Below are positions 25,427-33,586 of a DNA stretch of 64,000 nt, piece by piece. The position numbers and the translations under genes were made by a program. The notes below the pieces were generated by a model, which worked only from the letters and a program-made list of their open reading frames with translations, did no database searches and was not told the origin of the DNA. Source of the DNA: Flagellimonas oceanensis (GTDB lineage: Bacteria; Bacteroidota; Bacteroidia; Flavobacteriales; Flavobacteriaceae); assembly GCF_003992595.1 (NCBI RefSeq), contig NZ_RZNA01000022.1:1-64000 (forward strand). The letters run 5' to 3'. Each line of letters begins with the position of its first letter. The stretch's first letter is position 1.

Positions 25427-26437
25427 ATGAAGCAATTATCAGAAACCACGATTAACAAGATAAAGGCAGTTTTCAATACCGGGTTCATATCGGTCATGGC
25501 CATGTACCTTTCCAAAAGGGCTTTTGATCTTTTGCCCGATAATTGGCTGTTTTTTATCACTAGCGATGCCATGGAGAATTTTATTGCCGTCTGCATTGCT
25601 TACCTCGTTTATTTCCATGTGTTCCGTTTGGACTCCCTTTGGCAAAAGGTGGGGTATCTCATATTTTCAGCTTTGGTTCTTTTGGGATTGGCCCTGCTAA
25701 AGGACCTTAGGACCGATGATGTCATTTTCTTTGATGATACCTTTGGTCAATTTACTGGTTTTTTGGGACGGACATTGCTGTTTTATCTGCTATTGTACTT
25801 TATGGACAAATTGGACGATCTCTACAACTACAAAAAGTTGAGGGACGAACTGGACACGGCCAAGGCGCAATTGCTCAGAAATCAGATGCACCCACATTTT
25901 CTGTACAACGCGTTTAATTCCTTGTACAGCCTATCATTGAAAAATAACGAAGACGTATCCGAGTATATCATGAAGCTCTCCGGAATGATGCGCTATTTGA
26001 CGGACGATACAGGAGAGGGCAAGGTGCCCATTGTAAAGGAGCTGGATTTCATCGAAAAGTACATAGCTATTGAGAAATTGCGATTTGGTAAGGATGCCGC
26101 TATTGAGTTTGAAAGTGACAAAGCTGTGATGGTAGATCGATTCATTGAGCCATTTCTTTTGATCCCTTTGGTGGAAAATGCCTTCAAACATGGGTTTTAT
26201 ACCAATTCCAAGGATGCTTTTGTGAACATCCAATGCGATCTTGATGGCAATGAACTTGAATTTTCAGTGAAAAACAGTGTTTTCAGGAAACAGCATTTTC
26301 AGCAAAATGACAGAACGGGAAAAGGGCTGAACAACTTAAAACAACGTTTGGACCTTTTATATAACGGCCATGCAAATTTGGCCTTGCATAGCGACTCCGA
26401 TTCCTATACAGCCAAACTTAAAATAAAGTTAGACTAG
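25427..26437 (+). CDS. LytS/YehU-type sensor histidine kinase
   Basis: A 336-aa membrane kinase. Four hydrophobic helices occupy about residues 15-135 (NTGFISVMAMYLS, IAVCIAYLVYFHVF, YLIFSALVLLGLALL, LLFYLLLYFM). A short coiled segment leads to the His_kinase domain: LLRNQMHPHFLYNAFNSLYS, with the phosphorylated His near residue 155. The ATP-site N-box is LVENAFKHG, and GKGLNNLKQRL is the G-box. It should phosphorylate the LytTR regulator encoded immediately downstream, whose start codon follows the TAG with no gap. ATG at 25427 is chosen because it precedes the first helix; an earlier in-frame start at 25340 would add an unconserved 29 residues. The signal is unknown. Confidence 0.88.
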   Translation: MKQLSETTINKIKAVFNTGFISVMAMYLSKRAFDLLPDNWLFFITSDAMENFIAVCIAYLVYFHVFRLDSLWQKVGYLIFSALVLLGLALLKDLRTDDVIFFDDTFGQFTGFLGRTLLFYLLLYFMDKLDDLYNYKKLRDELDTAKAQLLRNQMHPHFLYNAFNSLYSLSLKNNEDVSEYIMKLSGMMRYLTDDTGEGKVPIVKELDFIEKYIAIEKLRFGKDAAIEFESDKAVMVDRFIEPFLLIPLVENAFKHGFYTNSKDAFVNIQCDLDGNELEFSVKNSVFRKQHFQQNDRTGKGLNNLKQRLDLLYNGHANLALHSDSDSYTAKLKIKLD

Positions 26438-27139
26438 ATGAGCCTTTTCAAAACCGTGATAATCGATGATGAACCTTTGGCCATAGATGTTATCGGTCAC
26501 TACCTGGAACGTTTCCCCGATTTTGAATTGGTGGGTTCATTTACCGATTCGGTCGAAGCATTCAATTACTTAAAAGAGGGTCATCGGGTGGACCTTGCTT
26601 TTACGGACATTGCCATGCCCGATATCTCTGGAATAGAGTTGGTCAAACTCTCAAAAGGCCCTACCAAGTTCATAATGACCACTTCTTACAGTGAATATGC
26701 CGTGGAAAGTTTTGATCTTGAAGTCGTAGATTATTTGATGAAGCCCATTGCGTTTGAACGATTTGCAAAAGCATTGGAGCGCTTTGAAAAATCAAGTAGT
26801 GCGGACAACGTGGAAAAGCTTACTCCCTCTCTTTTTGTGAAGGATGGTGAGGAATACATAAAAATACGGATAGATGACATCGATTATATCCAAGGGCTGA
26901 AGGATTACGCCAAGATTGTCACCGGGAACAATCACTGTTTGGCACTTAAGACCTTAAAGTCCATAGAAGATGGTCTAAGGGCCTATGATTTCATGAGGAT
27001 TCACAAATCATATATTGTTCCGTTGAACAAGATCGTCCAGTACAATGGCAAACGTGTGTTGATCAATAATGTTGAGGTCCCTGTGGGAAGTAGCTACCGG
27101 GACAGACTCAAGCAATTCATTCAGGACAATGGATTTTGA
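26438..27139 (+). CDS. LytTR-family response regulator
   Basis: A 233-aa regulator. The receiver domain (1-120) has the acidic pair IIDDEP at 8-13, phospho-acceptor Asp57 in AFTDIAMPD, the conserved Thr/Ser region MTTSYSEYA and Lys in YLMKPI. The LytTR DNA-binding domain spans about 125-233 (LFVKDGEEYIKIRIDDIDYI, then FMRIHKSYIVPLNKI). It is translationally adjacent to the sensor kinase gene, so the two form a dedicated two-component system. Targets are not visible; the nearby S41 peptidase gene is a possible candidate only because it is divergent. Confidence 0.92.
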   Translation: MSLFKTVIIDDEPLAIDVIGHYLERFPDFELVGSFTDSVEAFNYLKEGHRVDLAFTDIAMPDISGIELVKLSKGPTKFIMTTSYSEYAVESFDLEVVDYLMKPIAFERFAKALERFEKSSSADNVEKLTPSLFVKDGEEYIKIRIDDIDYIQGLKDYAKIVTGNNHCLALKTLKSIEDGLRAYDFMRIHKSYIVPLNKIVQYNGKRVLINNVEVPVGSSYRDRLKQFIQDNGF

Positions 27140-27202
27140 GGTCCATCGCAATTGCAAAAGGAGTTGTCGGTCAGCGAGTGTTTCCCAATAGTTTGATGGG
27201 AT

Positions 27203-27880
27203 TCAATGTTTTTTGGTTTCAAACTCCGCAGTTCTTTTTACCTGATCTTCCAAGTTCCATTCCAAGGGGAACCTTCTGTTTTTTAAATACTCGGCCATTG
27301 GTTCCAATCCGATTTCAGCACGTTTTTTGTCAACATTTTCCGGGTCTATGATGGGCCAAACGTCGAAGGATTCCGTTTCGGGATAATATTTGATCTGTCC
27401 CCCGTAAATTTGAAGCTGCCCACGATCCGTCGCGATTCTGTCTTCCGTTCTTGCCAATAACCAAGGGCTCAATTCTTTGTTTTTGACAGCTTGGCGCATT
27501 AAAGGAAGGTATTTCAAACGGGTTTCGGGGCTACTGTGCTGTAGCACATTGCAAATGGTCAAATTGCCCTGCTCCCCGATCTCATTCAAACTCGGCCATC
27601 CGTCCTTCAAGATCTTTGCTACTTTTTGTTCGTTGATCAGATGGTTCTTTTTATAGATGGACTGATATTCTTTATACATATTGGATTGGTCGCCATAGGC
27701 ATGAAATGCCGAATCGCGCTTTCTGATGGGGATTTGTTCGGTTCGCCAAATCGTGTCCAATGTTGCCGCTAAATCAACTGTTTGTGGTTTCACTTGGACT
27801 TGTTGTTTTGGTTTGCTTTTTCTGTCACAGGCCATTGACATGGCCACAGCCAATAGGATCGCTATTCTCAACATCTTCAT
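27203..27880 (-). CDS. DUF6624-type lipoprotein
   Basis: A 225-aa protein. Start at 27880 (MKMLRIAILLAVAMSMAC) gives a signal sequence with a lipobox-like SMAC; ATG at 27874 is equally possible, and longer starts would overlap the serine hydrolase gene. The body has LLARTEDRIATDRGQLQIYG, GGQIKYYPE and DPENVDKKRAEIGLEPM, a pattern I recognise as DUF6624, a family with no known activity that often occurs in Bacteroidetes and Actinobacteria. It is the last gene of the MarR-serine hydrolase operon, starting 22 bp after the hydrolase stop. Confidence 0.75.
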   Translation of the reverse strand: MKMLRIAILLAVAMSMACDRKSKPKQQVQVKPQTVDLAATLDTIWRTEQIPIRKRDSAFHAYGDQSNMYKEYQSIYKKNHLINEQKVAKILKDGWPSLNEIGEQGNLTICNVLQHSSPETRLKYLPLMRQAVKNKELSPWLLARTEDRIATDRGQLQIYGGQIKYYPETESFDVWPIIDPENVDKKRAEIGLEPMAEYLKNRRFPLEWNLEDQVKRTAEFETKKH

Positions 27881-27902
27881 TTTGGGTTTGATGGGTTTGT
27901 AT

Positions 27903-28973
27903 CTACTGGGCATCGAATATTTCAACCGCTTTTCTGACAAGCTTCATTTGGGTTTGAATGGAATTCCTTCTCCTATAAACGCTATTGGTTTTAAAGGCCA
28001 GAACAACATCGATATTTGGATAAACCGTGATGTTCTGGCCCATGGCACCTTGTGCCGAATAGGCATTTTCCAGCTTGGGGTCGTCGGTGTTTTCCAAGAG
28101 CCACCACATATAGCCATACCCCAAATCAATTCCGTCGTTCTTGAGTACCGGTACGCTTTTTTGTGCTTCGGCATAAGAGGTCCGTTGTTTTATGACCTCT
28201 TGCACCCAGTCCTTGGGGATTAGCTGTGTGTTTTTCCATTTCCCGTTGCGCAGCATTAGCAGTCCAATACGTGCCATGTCCCTTGTGGAAAACCACATAT
28301 GGTATGCGGGAAACTTGGAGATATCGCTATTCCCGCTTTTTTCTTGGAGAGATCGGTCCCAATCTTGCATTTGCAATGGCGTGGCCAATTGTGATTCGAT
28401 TTCGTCATAGATGTTTTTTTGGGTCTCTTGCTCAAATATGTGTCCCGCTACATTGAAATCCCAATTATTGTACAGCCAATGGCTTCCTGGCTCAACAGAA
28501 CCCCTGTCAGGGGCAAATCTTCTGAAATCACCGCCATTGGAGCCCCTTAGATATACCCCTGAACGTGCCGAGATCAAATCCCTTACCGTTGCCTTTTTCT
28601 CCATGGGCAGAAGCTCGGTCACATCGGTGATGTCCAGTTCCCCCAATGTCCTGTCCAGGTCAATGGTACCGTTCTCCACATATTTCCCGTACAATAGGGC
28701 AAGCACACTTTTTCTGCAGGATGCGATATAACTGTTTTCTTTGATATCCCCATATTCAAATACAATTTCCCCTTTGTGGACCAGGACCAAACCGGTTATG
28801 CTGGTGCTATCGATAATATATCTCGTAAAATTCGACCTATCCGCATCCGGCCAACCCATTGCTTCGGGGTTTTCAGCTCTTGACCAAGTTTCATCGGGAT
28901 ATGTTTGTGCTATGCTCTCACAGCTTACTAAGATGTAAGTCAAACAGCATATGATCCACATCGTTCTTGCCAT
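27903..28973 (-). CDS. Serine hydrolase (class C beta-lactamase-like), lipoprotein
   Basis: A 356-aa protein of the beta-lactamase/transpeptidase-like superfamily. The N-terminus contains a lipobox ILVSC (Cys18). The active-site SxxK is Ser85-Cys-Arg-Lys88 (SYIASCRKSVLAL), and the YxN motif is LYNNWDFN near residue 172. Further family landmarks are STRDMARIGLLMLRNGKW and YGYMWW. Family members hydrolyse esters, peptides or D-amino-acid bonds; substrate cannot be inferred. It sits one base after the MarR-family gene, so it is probably the regulated target of that repressor. A decayed relative of this gene lies at 58009-58221. Confidence 0.88.
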   Translation of the reverse strand: MARTMWIICCLTYILVSCESIAQTYPDETWSRAENPEAMGWPDADRSNFTRYIIDSTSITGLVLVHKGEIVFEYGDIKENSYIASCRKSVLALLYGKYVENGTIDLDRTLGELDITDVTELLPMEKKATVRDLISARSGVYLRGSNGGDFRRFAPDRGSVEPGSHWLYNNWDFNVAGHIFEQETQKNIYDEIESQLATPLQMQDWDRSLQEKSGNSDISKFPAYHMWFSTRDMARIGLLMLRNGKWKNTQLIPKDWVQEVIKQRTSYAEAQKSVPVLKNDGIDLGYGYMWWLLENTDDPKLENAYSAQGAMGQNITVYPNIDVVLAFKTNSVYRRRNSIQTQMKLVRKAVEIFDAQ

Positions 28974-28974
28974 A

Positions 28975-29409
28975 TCAATAGTTGTTTAAGTTTGATATTA
29001 TTTTGTTGAGTGTTGCGTCCAGCTGCATCAATTCTTCTTGGGATATTCCGGCAAATGCCTTTTTTCTGTTTGAAACGATTACCGGGGCCAATTTTTCCAG
29101 TACTTCCTTCCCTTTGGGTGTAAGTTCAATCTTGAACCTTCTACGGTCATCAGGGTTGATCGACCTTTTGAGGAATCCCTTGCCGACCATAAGGTCAATC
29201 ATCCGTGTTAAAGAGGCATTGTCTTTGAAGACCAGTTCGGCTATTTCGTTCTGACTTAGCTCAGGGTGGTCATTCAAGTATTGGAGAATCAATTTTTGAT
29301 CGACTGTAATATCATCGACCACTTCCAAAAAATGCTGTTTGGAGAACTTCCTATACGTTTTAATGGTGCGTTCGATGGTATAGAAAACCGTTTTTGCAGG
29401 AATCTTCAT
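28975..29409 (-). CDS. MarR-family transcriptional regulator
   Basis: A 144-aa winged-helix regulator. Core: LSQNEIAELVFKDNASLTRM as recognition helix region, then IDLMVGKGFLKRSINPDDRR and the wing FKIELTPKGKEVLEKL. ATG at 29409 is chosen: the longer start at 29457 would place the promoter inside the coding sequence. The promoter carries a perfect palindrome (see 29431-29446), so autoregulation is likely. It is the first gene of a three-gene operon with the serine hydrolase (1-bp gap) and DUF6624 genes. MarR proteins usually respond to small phenolic or oxidising ligands; the ligand here is unknown. Confidence 0.9.
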   Translation of the reverse strand: MKIPAKTVFYTIERTIKTYRKFSKQHFLEVVDDITVDQKLILQYLNDHPELSQNEIAELVFKDNASLTRMIDLMVGKGFLKRSINPDDRRRFKIELTPKGKEVLEKLAPVIVSNRKKAFAGISQEELMQLDATLNKIISNLNNY

Positions 29410-29423
29410 GAAATTGTTTGATG

Positions 29424-29431
29424 CAAATATA
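29424..29431 (-). promoter_or_regulatory. -7 element TATATTTG of the MarR operon
   Basis: Exact TAnnTTTG on the minus strand, with a TTTG (29455-29458) 23 bp upstream as a slightly distant -33. The leader to ATG 29409 would be under 10 bases. Confidence 0.6.
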
Positions 29432-29446
29432 ATTGATATATCAATT
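29431..29446. promoter_or_regulatory. Palindromic operator AATTGATATATCAATT
   Basis: A perfect 16-bp palindrome lies between the -33 and -7 elements of the MarR operon, and an extra half-site TATATCAA follows at 29450-29457. Position and size fit a self-binding site of the MarR repressor encoded just downstream. Confidence 0.7.
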
Positions 29447-29667
29447 AAATATATCAAAGTCGATTATTTTATTGTGGGTATGGGGAATTGTGTTTTTCGT
29501 AATTTTTGATGCTACCACTTGTTCCTTTACCCTTTTTTAATGCCCTTTTCAAGTTAACATCATTTTTGGTCGATAAAATTGCACCAATTTTGACAACCCA
29601 AGATTTTTTTTATAATTTTTCAATACAATTTTTATTCTAACTTAGAACAAGAAGTAACCACAACATC

Positions 29668-29991
29668 ATGGATAACCTCAAACGTGTAATAGTTGATTAT
29701 AAAAAACTCACATCGGAAGTGCTCAAACTTTTGGTGGAAAAATATCCCGATGGATACGGAGACGACGATGTGATCAACTTCAAAAACCTAAAAGGGGAAT
29801 CCATAGAGGCGGTGGAAGTATCCACGGATGACACCAAATACCTTGTGAAAATCAGCTCCAAGCTGGAACGTACCATGGCCGACTTTGACGAGGACGATGA
29901 TGAAGAGGGTTTTGATTCCGAGGATTACGAAAAAATCCCCGAGGACGATGATGACTTTTCGGACTCCGAAGAAGATGATGAGGATGAATAA
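29668..29991 (+). CDS. Small acidic conserved protein of unknown function
   Basis: A 107-aa protein. Residues 1-75 form a compact domain (DYKKLTSEVLKLLVEKYPDG, FKNLKGESIEAVEVST, YLVKISSKLERTM). The last about 35 residues are almost entirely Asp/Glu with a few Ser, Phe and Tyr. Homologues in flavobacteria are often labelled DNA primase, but no primase motif is present, so I do not transfer that name. The acidic tail might mimic nucleic acid or contact a basic partner (inference). The gene is alone, convergent with the threonine dehydrogenase gene 4 bp away. Confidence 0.82.
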   Translation: MDNLKRVIVDYKKLTSEVLKLLVEKYPDGYGDDDVINFKNLKGESIEAVEVSTDDTKYLVKISSKLERTMADFDEDDDEEGFDSEDYEKIPEDDDDFSDSEEDDEDE

Positions 29992-29995
29992 ACCC

Positions 29996-30937
29996 CTACC
30001 TCTTTAAATTTCCAAGCATTTCCTGGGTCGTTTGATCTAAATCAAACCTTGGTTCCCAGCCCCATTCTTTTCGTGCTGGGGCATCATCGATGCTGCTGGG
30101 CCAAGAGTCGGCGATTTCCTGCCTGAAATCTGGAGCATAGCTTATTTCAAACCCGGGAATGTGCTTGGCAATGCTCTCGGCCATTTGTTTGGGGGTAAAG
30201 TTCATGCCCGCCAAATTATAGGAAGACCGTACCTTTATTTTCTCCGAAGGACTGTCCATTAAGCTGATGGTGGCCCTAATGGCATCGTCCATGTACATCA
30301 TCGGAAGTTCGGTGTCACTGTCCAAAAAGCATTCATACGAACCTTTTTCGAGGGCTTCGTGATAAATCTCCACGGCATAATCGGTAGTACCTCCTCCAGG
30401 CATGGTTTTCCAACTTATCAGCCCCGGATATCGAACACTTCTTACATCGACACCGTATTTTTTATGGTAGTACTCGCACCACCTTTCCCCGGATTGCTTG
30501 CTTATGCCATATACCGTGCTGGGCTCCATAATGGTACTCTGCGGCGTGTCGTTTTTTGGTGTGTTTGGGCCAAATACCGCTATACTGGATGGCCAAAACA
30601 CTTTGGATATTTTCCTTTCCTTTGCCAAATTGAGCACGTTGAACAGGGAATTCATGTTCAAGTTCCAGGCACGCATCGGGAATTTCTCCGCAGTGGCGCT
30701 GAGCATGGCGGCCATTAAATACACTTCATCAATTTCGTAATGCATGACCACATCCTCGATCGCAGCATAGTTGGTCGCGTCCAAAAGTTCAAAAGGTCCC
30801 GATTGCATCAAAGCTTCGTTGCCTTCACGAATATCGCTGGCAATAATATTTTCAGCTCCGTATTTGCTACGTAGTTCAAGGGTAAGTTCAGTTCCAATTT
30901 GGCCACATGCGCCTATGATCAATATGGGTTTGTGCAT
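29996..30937 (-). CDS. tdh: L-threonine 3-dehydrogenase, SDR (epimerase-like) type
   Basis: A 313-aa NAD-dependent enzyme. Rossmann motif ILIIGACGQIGTEL at residues 5-18, SSIAVFGP, and the catalytic YGISKQSGE with the SDR Tyr-x3-Lys pair. The sequence closely resembles the SDR-type threonine dehydrogenase described from Flavobacterium frigidimaris, including IASDIR, MAAMLSATAE and RYPGLISWKTMPGGGTTDYA, rather than sugar epimerases. It oxidises L-threonine to 2-amino-3-ketobutyrate, normally followed by Kbl; no kbl is in the window. ATG at 30937 is supported by an exact TATCTTTG promoter element at 30966-30973, which an upstream start at 31105 would place inside the gene. Confidence 0.9.
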   Translation of the reverse strand: MHKPILIIGACGQIGTELTLELRSKYGAENIIASDIREGNEALMQSGPFELLDATNYAAIEDVVMHYEIDEVYLMAAMLSATAEKFPMRAWNLNMNSLFNVLNLAKERKISKVFWPSSIAVFGPNTPKNDTPQSTIMEPSTVYGISKQSGERWCEYYHKKYGVDVRSVRYPGLISWKTMPGGGTTDYAVEIYHEALEKGSYECFLDSDTELPMMYMDDAIRATISLMDSPSEKIKVRSSYNLAGMNFTPKQMAESIAKHIPGFEISYAPDFRQEIADSWPSSIDDAPARKEWGWEPRFDLDQTTQEMLGNLKR

Positions 30938-30965
30938 TAAAATAGAAGTTAATTTAGTTTCGTGG

Positions 30966-30973
30966 CAAAGATA
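30966..30973 (-). promoter_or_regulatory. -7 element TATCTTTG for tdh
   Basis: Exact TAnnTTTG on the minus strand, 29 bp upstream of the tdh ATG. It decides in favour of the shorter start. Confidence 0.6.
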
Positions 30974-31001
30974 CCCTTTATTAAAATTTGTACATTCGCT
31001 T

Positions 31002-31499
31002 ATGCGAAAATTGTTAAGCATTCTTATAGTGATTTCGGTTTTGGGCGGATGCAAAAAAGCCGAGAAGACCACAGCTGAGGTGGACACGGAGGCATTGGAA
31101 TTCAACTACCAAAAAATGCCCGATAAATCCGATATAAACCCCGATGCTACGGCCATTGTTGAAAACTGGCAGCAATTCAAGGATTTGAATGCCAGTGTGG
31201 ATGTGCTGTACAAAGCAACCAACAATGAGGATTTGGCCTTGGCCATTGATGACCTTATTGAAAAAGAGAAGAACATGTCCAATGGAAGATATCCAGAGCC
31301 ATTTGATACCTTCCAAGTAAAGAGCAGGCAAACGGTAATGCGAACCTTTCTATATAAAGTGAAGGCAAGTATTCTGGAAAACCAGCCGACCACGGAGCCA
31401 ACGGTCAAAGTGTTGGAAGCCTACAACGATATGCGCAATCAATTGAATGTGATCATGAACAGTCAGTTGGACAAAAAATTGATTTTAGATGAAACATAG
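31002..31499 (+). CDS. Small lipoprotein of unknown function
   Basis: A 165-aa protein beginning MRKLLSILIVISVLGGCKKA, with lipobox LGGC and Cys17. The start at 31002 is chosen because it opens the signal sequence; the frame extends upstream through tdh only as a shadow. The mature part is helical and charged (ENWQQFKDLNASVDVLYKAT, AIDDLIEKEKNMSNGRYPEP). I recognise no named family. Its stop overlaps the start of the NTF2-like gene by 11 bp (31489-31499), so the two are co-translated. Divergent from tdh. Confidence 0.82.
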   Translation: MRKLLSILIVISVLGGCKKAEKTTAEVDTEALEFNYQKMPDKSDINPDATAIVENWQQFKDLNASVDVLYKATNNEDLALAIDDLIEKEKNMSNGRYPEPFDTFQVKSRQTVMRTFLYKVKASILENQPTTEPTVKVLEAYNDMRNQLNVIMNSQLDKKLILDET

Positions 31500-31989
31500 G
31501 ATTTTTGCCTTGGTACTTTTCATGGTCTCCATGACCATCTTTGCCCAGGATACAGAAAAGGAAAAGATCAACAGGGTTTTGGATGGGTGGCACTTGGCTG
31601 CCGCCGAGGCAGATTTTGATGCATATTTCAGCAAAATGACCCAAGATGGGGTGTTTATAGGGACCGATGCCATGGAAAACTGGCAGAATGAAGAATTCAG
31701 GGCATTTTCCAAACCTTATTTCGATCAAGGGAAAGCATGGAGTTTTACCGCCGTGCAGCGTAACATCTATCTCGACGATGACGGTACTTTTGCTTGGTTT
31801 GATGAACTACTGGACACCCAAATGAAGATATGTCGAGGTTCTGGGGTGCTTAAAAAAGTAAATGGGCAATGGAAAATTGCCCATTATGTACTTTCAATTG
31901 CAGTGCCGAACGACAATGTGTCCGAACTTATCAAAATCAAGGAGGAAAAGGATGATCAATTGCTTCAAGAACTAAAAATGAAGCAATAG
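31489..31989 (+). CDS. SnoaL/NTF2-like secreted protein
   Basis: A 166-aa protein with signal peptide MKHRIFALVLFMVSMTIFAQ. The mature domain follows the NTF2-like fold pattern: INRVLDGWHLAAAEADFDAY, FSKMTQDGVFIGTDAMENW, WSFTAVQRNIYL, FAWFDELLDTQ and VNGQWKIAHYVLSIAVPND. In Bacteroidetes such proteins are usually annotated as nuclear transport factor 2 family or SnoaL-like; enzymatic activity is not established. It overlaps the upstream lipoprotein gene by 11 bp. Confidence 0.85.
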   Translation: MKHRIFALVLFMVSMTIFAQDTEKEKINRVLDGWHLAAAEADFDAYFSKMTQDGVFIGTDAMENWQNEEFRAFSKPYFDQGKAWSFTAVQRNIYLDDDGTFAWFDELLDTQMKICRGSGVLKKVNGQWKIAHYVLSIAVPNDNVSELIKIKEEKDDQLLQELKMKQ

Positions 31990-31995
31990 CCAACG

Positions 31996-32706
31996 CTAGT
32001 TTTCTTCTCCCTCTGTTGTTGAATTGGCTTGTGCCTTTCGGGATTCCAAAGCTTGTTTGCTCAAACTCGCCAAGTTGAAGTTGGGTGCGATTTTAAGCGC
32101 TTCGTCAATGGAGACAATGGCTGCATCAATGTTTTCCTTGTCCTTGTTGAATGATACCAAACCTTTTAAATGGTAAAAAGCGGCCTTCAAAGGAACTTCG
32201 TAGGGTTGTTGTCTCTCGTAAAAAGCATATTTCATTTCATCGGTGGCGTTCGCGATCCCGTATTCAATATTGGTCGAAGCACCATCCATATCCCCAGTTT
32301 GAATCTTGAGGTCGGCCATTTCATAGGCCAAGTAAGGAGAGGGTTTTCTTGTGTTGAGTTCTTCAAAATGCTCCAGAGCCCTTTTGGGTTGGTTCAAGGA
32401 TTTCAACGAAAAAGCCTTTACCTGTACAGCAAGGTCGGAATCATCGGCATTTTTATCCACACCAATGGTGTTCAGGGCTTGCATGTGCTGCCCGTTGTTC
32501 ATGTAAACAAAGGCAAGGGTGTCCCTTCGTTGTTTGGACGGATTCAGTACGTTCAAATGTGTCAATGCACTGATTACGCCGGTTACATCACCTTGCATGC
32601 GCATTTCATTGTAATAGGCCTTGTAATGTTTTACAAGAGCGTCGTTGGTTTGGGAAATACCACTAAAGCCCACCAATAGGAGCAATAAGAGTACAGTCTT
32701 TTTCAT
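31996..32706 (-). CDS. Secreted tetratricopeptide-repeat protein
   Basis: A 236-aa protein with signal peptide MKKTVLLLLLLVGFSGISQ. The rest is helical with TPR-like pairs: RDTLAFVYMNNGQHMQALNT, VKAFSLKSLNQPKRALEHFE, PYLAYEMADLKIQTGDMDGA, and FYHLKGLVSFNKDKENIDAA followed by SIDEALKIAPNF. It probably acts as a periplasmic scaffold; no partner is visible. An exact TAGATTTG element lies 21-28 bp upstream. It converges with the NTF2-like gene 6 bp away. Confidence 0.82.
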   Translation of the reverse strand: MKKTVLLLLLLVGFSGISQTNDALVKHYKAYYNEMRMQGDVTGVISALTHLNVLNPSKQRRDTLAFVYMNNGQHMQALNTIGVDKNADDSDLAVQVKAFSLKSLNQPKRALEHFEELNTRKPSPYLAYEMADLKIQTGDMDGASTNIEYGIANATDEMKYAFYERQQPYEVPLKAAFYHLKGLVSFNKDKENIDAAIVSIDEALKIAPNFNLASLSKQALESRKAQANSTTEGEEN

Positions 32707-32726
32707 TGATCTTCAATTTAGTGCGC

Positions 32727-32734
32727 CAAATCTA
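32727..32734 (-). promoter_or_regulatory. -7 element TAGATTTG for the TPR gene
   Basis: Exact TAnnTTTG on the minus strand, 21 bp upstream of ATG 32706. No -33 element at the usual distance. Confidence 0.5.
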
Positions 32735-32776
32735 ACAAAATATTCCCAACCCGGCTGTTAAGAATTCGATAAGGAA

Positions 32777-33586
32777 TCAGTAAATCACGGGCGTTTTGAA
32801 TGAGTGCCCTTTGCTTGTGAGATTTTGGCTCACTACTATTTTGCCTTTTTTATCCGATAGCTCCGTTTGATAACTTGGGGCAGGGAGCCCTCTTTTCTGG
32901 GCTTCTTCAAAATAGTACACCTGTTTTTGGGGATGATGTGGGTATACCCCGTTAAAGATTTCTCCCCAATACCCATGCTTCAAAATGGTTTGAATCAGAT
33001 GGATGCAGTCGTGAAGATGTATCAGGTTAATGGGATTGTTGCCTCCAGTTAGATGTTCCCTGCCGGAAAGAGTGGTCACTGGATGGCGGTCCGGGCCTAT
33101 CAAACCTCCGAACCTGATGATGGTGGTTTTGAAATTGGCCTCATTCTGAAACATGGCTTCACATTCCACCAATTGTTTGCCTGATTCCGTTGTGGGGCGG
33201 GTAGGGGATTCCTCGGAAACCTCTCCCTCAGCATTTCCGTAAACGGCGGTACTGCTCACAAAAATGACGTTGGAAACGTGGCTTTTTTTGATTTCCGCAA
33301 TCAGGAATTTCATCTTTTCCACAAAGCTCTCGGTATGCTTTCCCCTTAATTTTGGTGGTACATCGATGATCAAGGTGTCGATATGGGAAAGGAACCCTTC
33401 GATATTTCCTTGGATTCCCTTTTCGGATAAATTGACCTGGAAAGCAGTAATCCCTTCATTTTCCAAAACCTCCAATTTATCTGATGATGTGGTTGTTCCT
33501 GAAACTGTATACCCATCTTCAATTAATTTTTTGGCCAAGGGAAATCCCAGCCAACCACAACCTAAAATGCCTATGCTCTTATTCAA
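32777..33586 (-). CDS. SDR-family NAD(P)-binding oxidoreductase (YeeZ-like)
   Basis: A 269-aa protein. The N-terminal dinucleotide motif is SIGILGCGWLGFPLAKKL, followed by VSGTTTSSDKL. Then DTLIIDVPPKLRG, VIFVSSTAVYGNAEGEVSE, KQLVECE (in place of the usual YxxxK) and TTIIRFGGLIGPDRHP. The pattern matches atypical extended SDR proteins of the YeeZ group, in which the catalytic Tyr is missing. Catalytic activity is therefore doubtful. The gene overlaps the end of the upstream M28 peptidase gene by 8 bp, indicating co-translation. Confidence 0.82.
   Translation of the reverse strand: MNKSIGILGCGWLGFPLAKKLIEDGYTVSGTTTSSDKLEVLENEGITAFQVNLSEKGIQGNIEGFLSHIDTLIIDVPPKLRGKHTESFVEKMKFLIAEIKKSHVSNVIFVSSTAVYGNAEGEVSEESPTRPTTESGKQLVECEAMFQNEANFKTTIIRFGGLIGPDRHPVTTLSGREHLTGGNNPINLIHLHDCIHLIQTILKHGYWGEIFNGVYPHHPQKQVYYFEEAQKRGLPAPSYQTELSDKKGKIVVSQNLTSKGHSFKTPVIY

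Noticed and set aside
29668..29991. DNA primase label for the acidic protein
   Set aside because: No TOPRIM, zinc-ribbon or AEP motif is present; the label looks like propagated misannotation.
29996..30937. UDP-glucose 4-epimerase label
   Set aside because: The sequence matches SDR-type threonine dehydrogenase more closely than sugar epimerases.
30771..31001. N-terminal extension of the lipoprotein gene
   Set aside because: It lies opposite tdh and its promoter, and the signal peptide starts at 31002.
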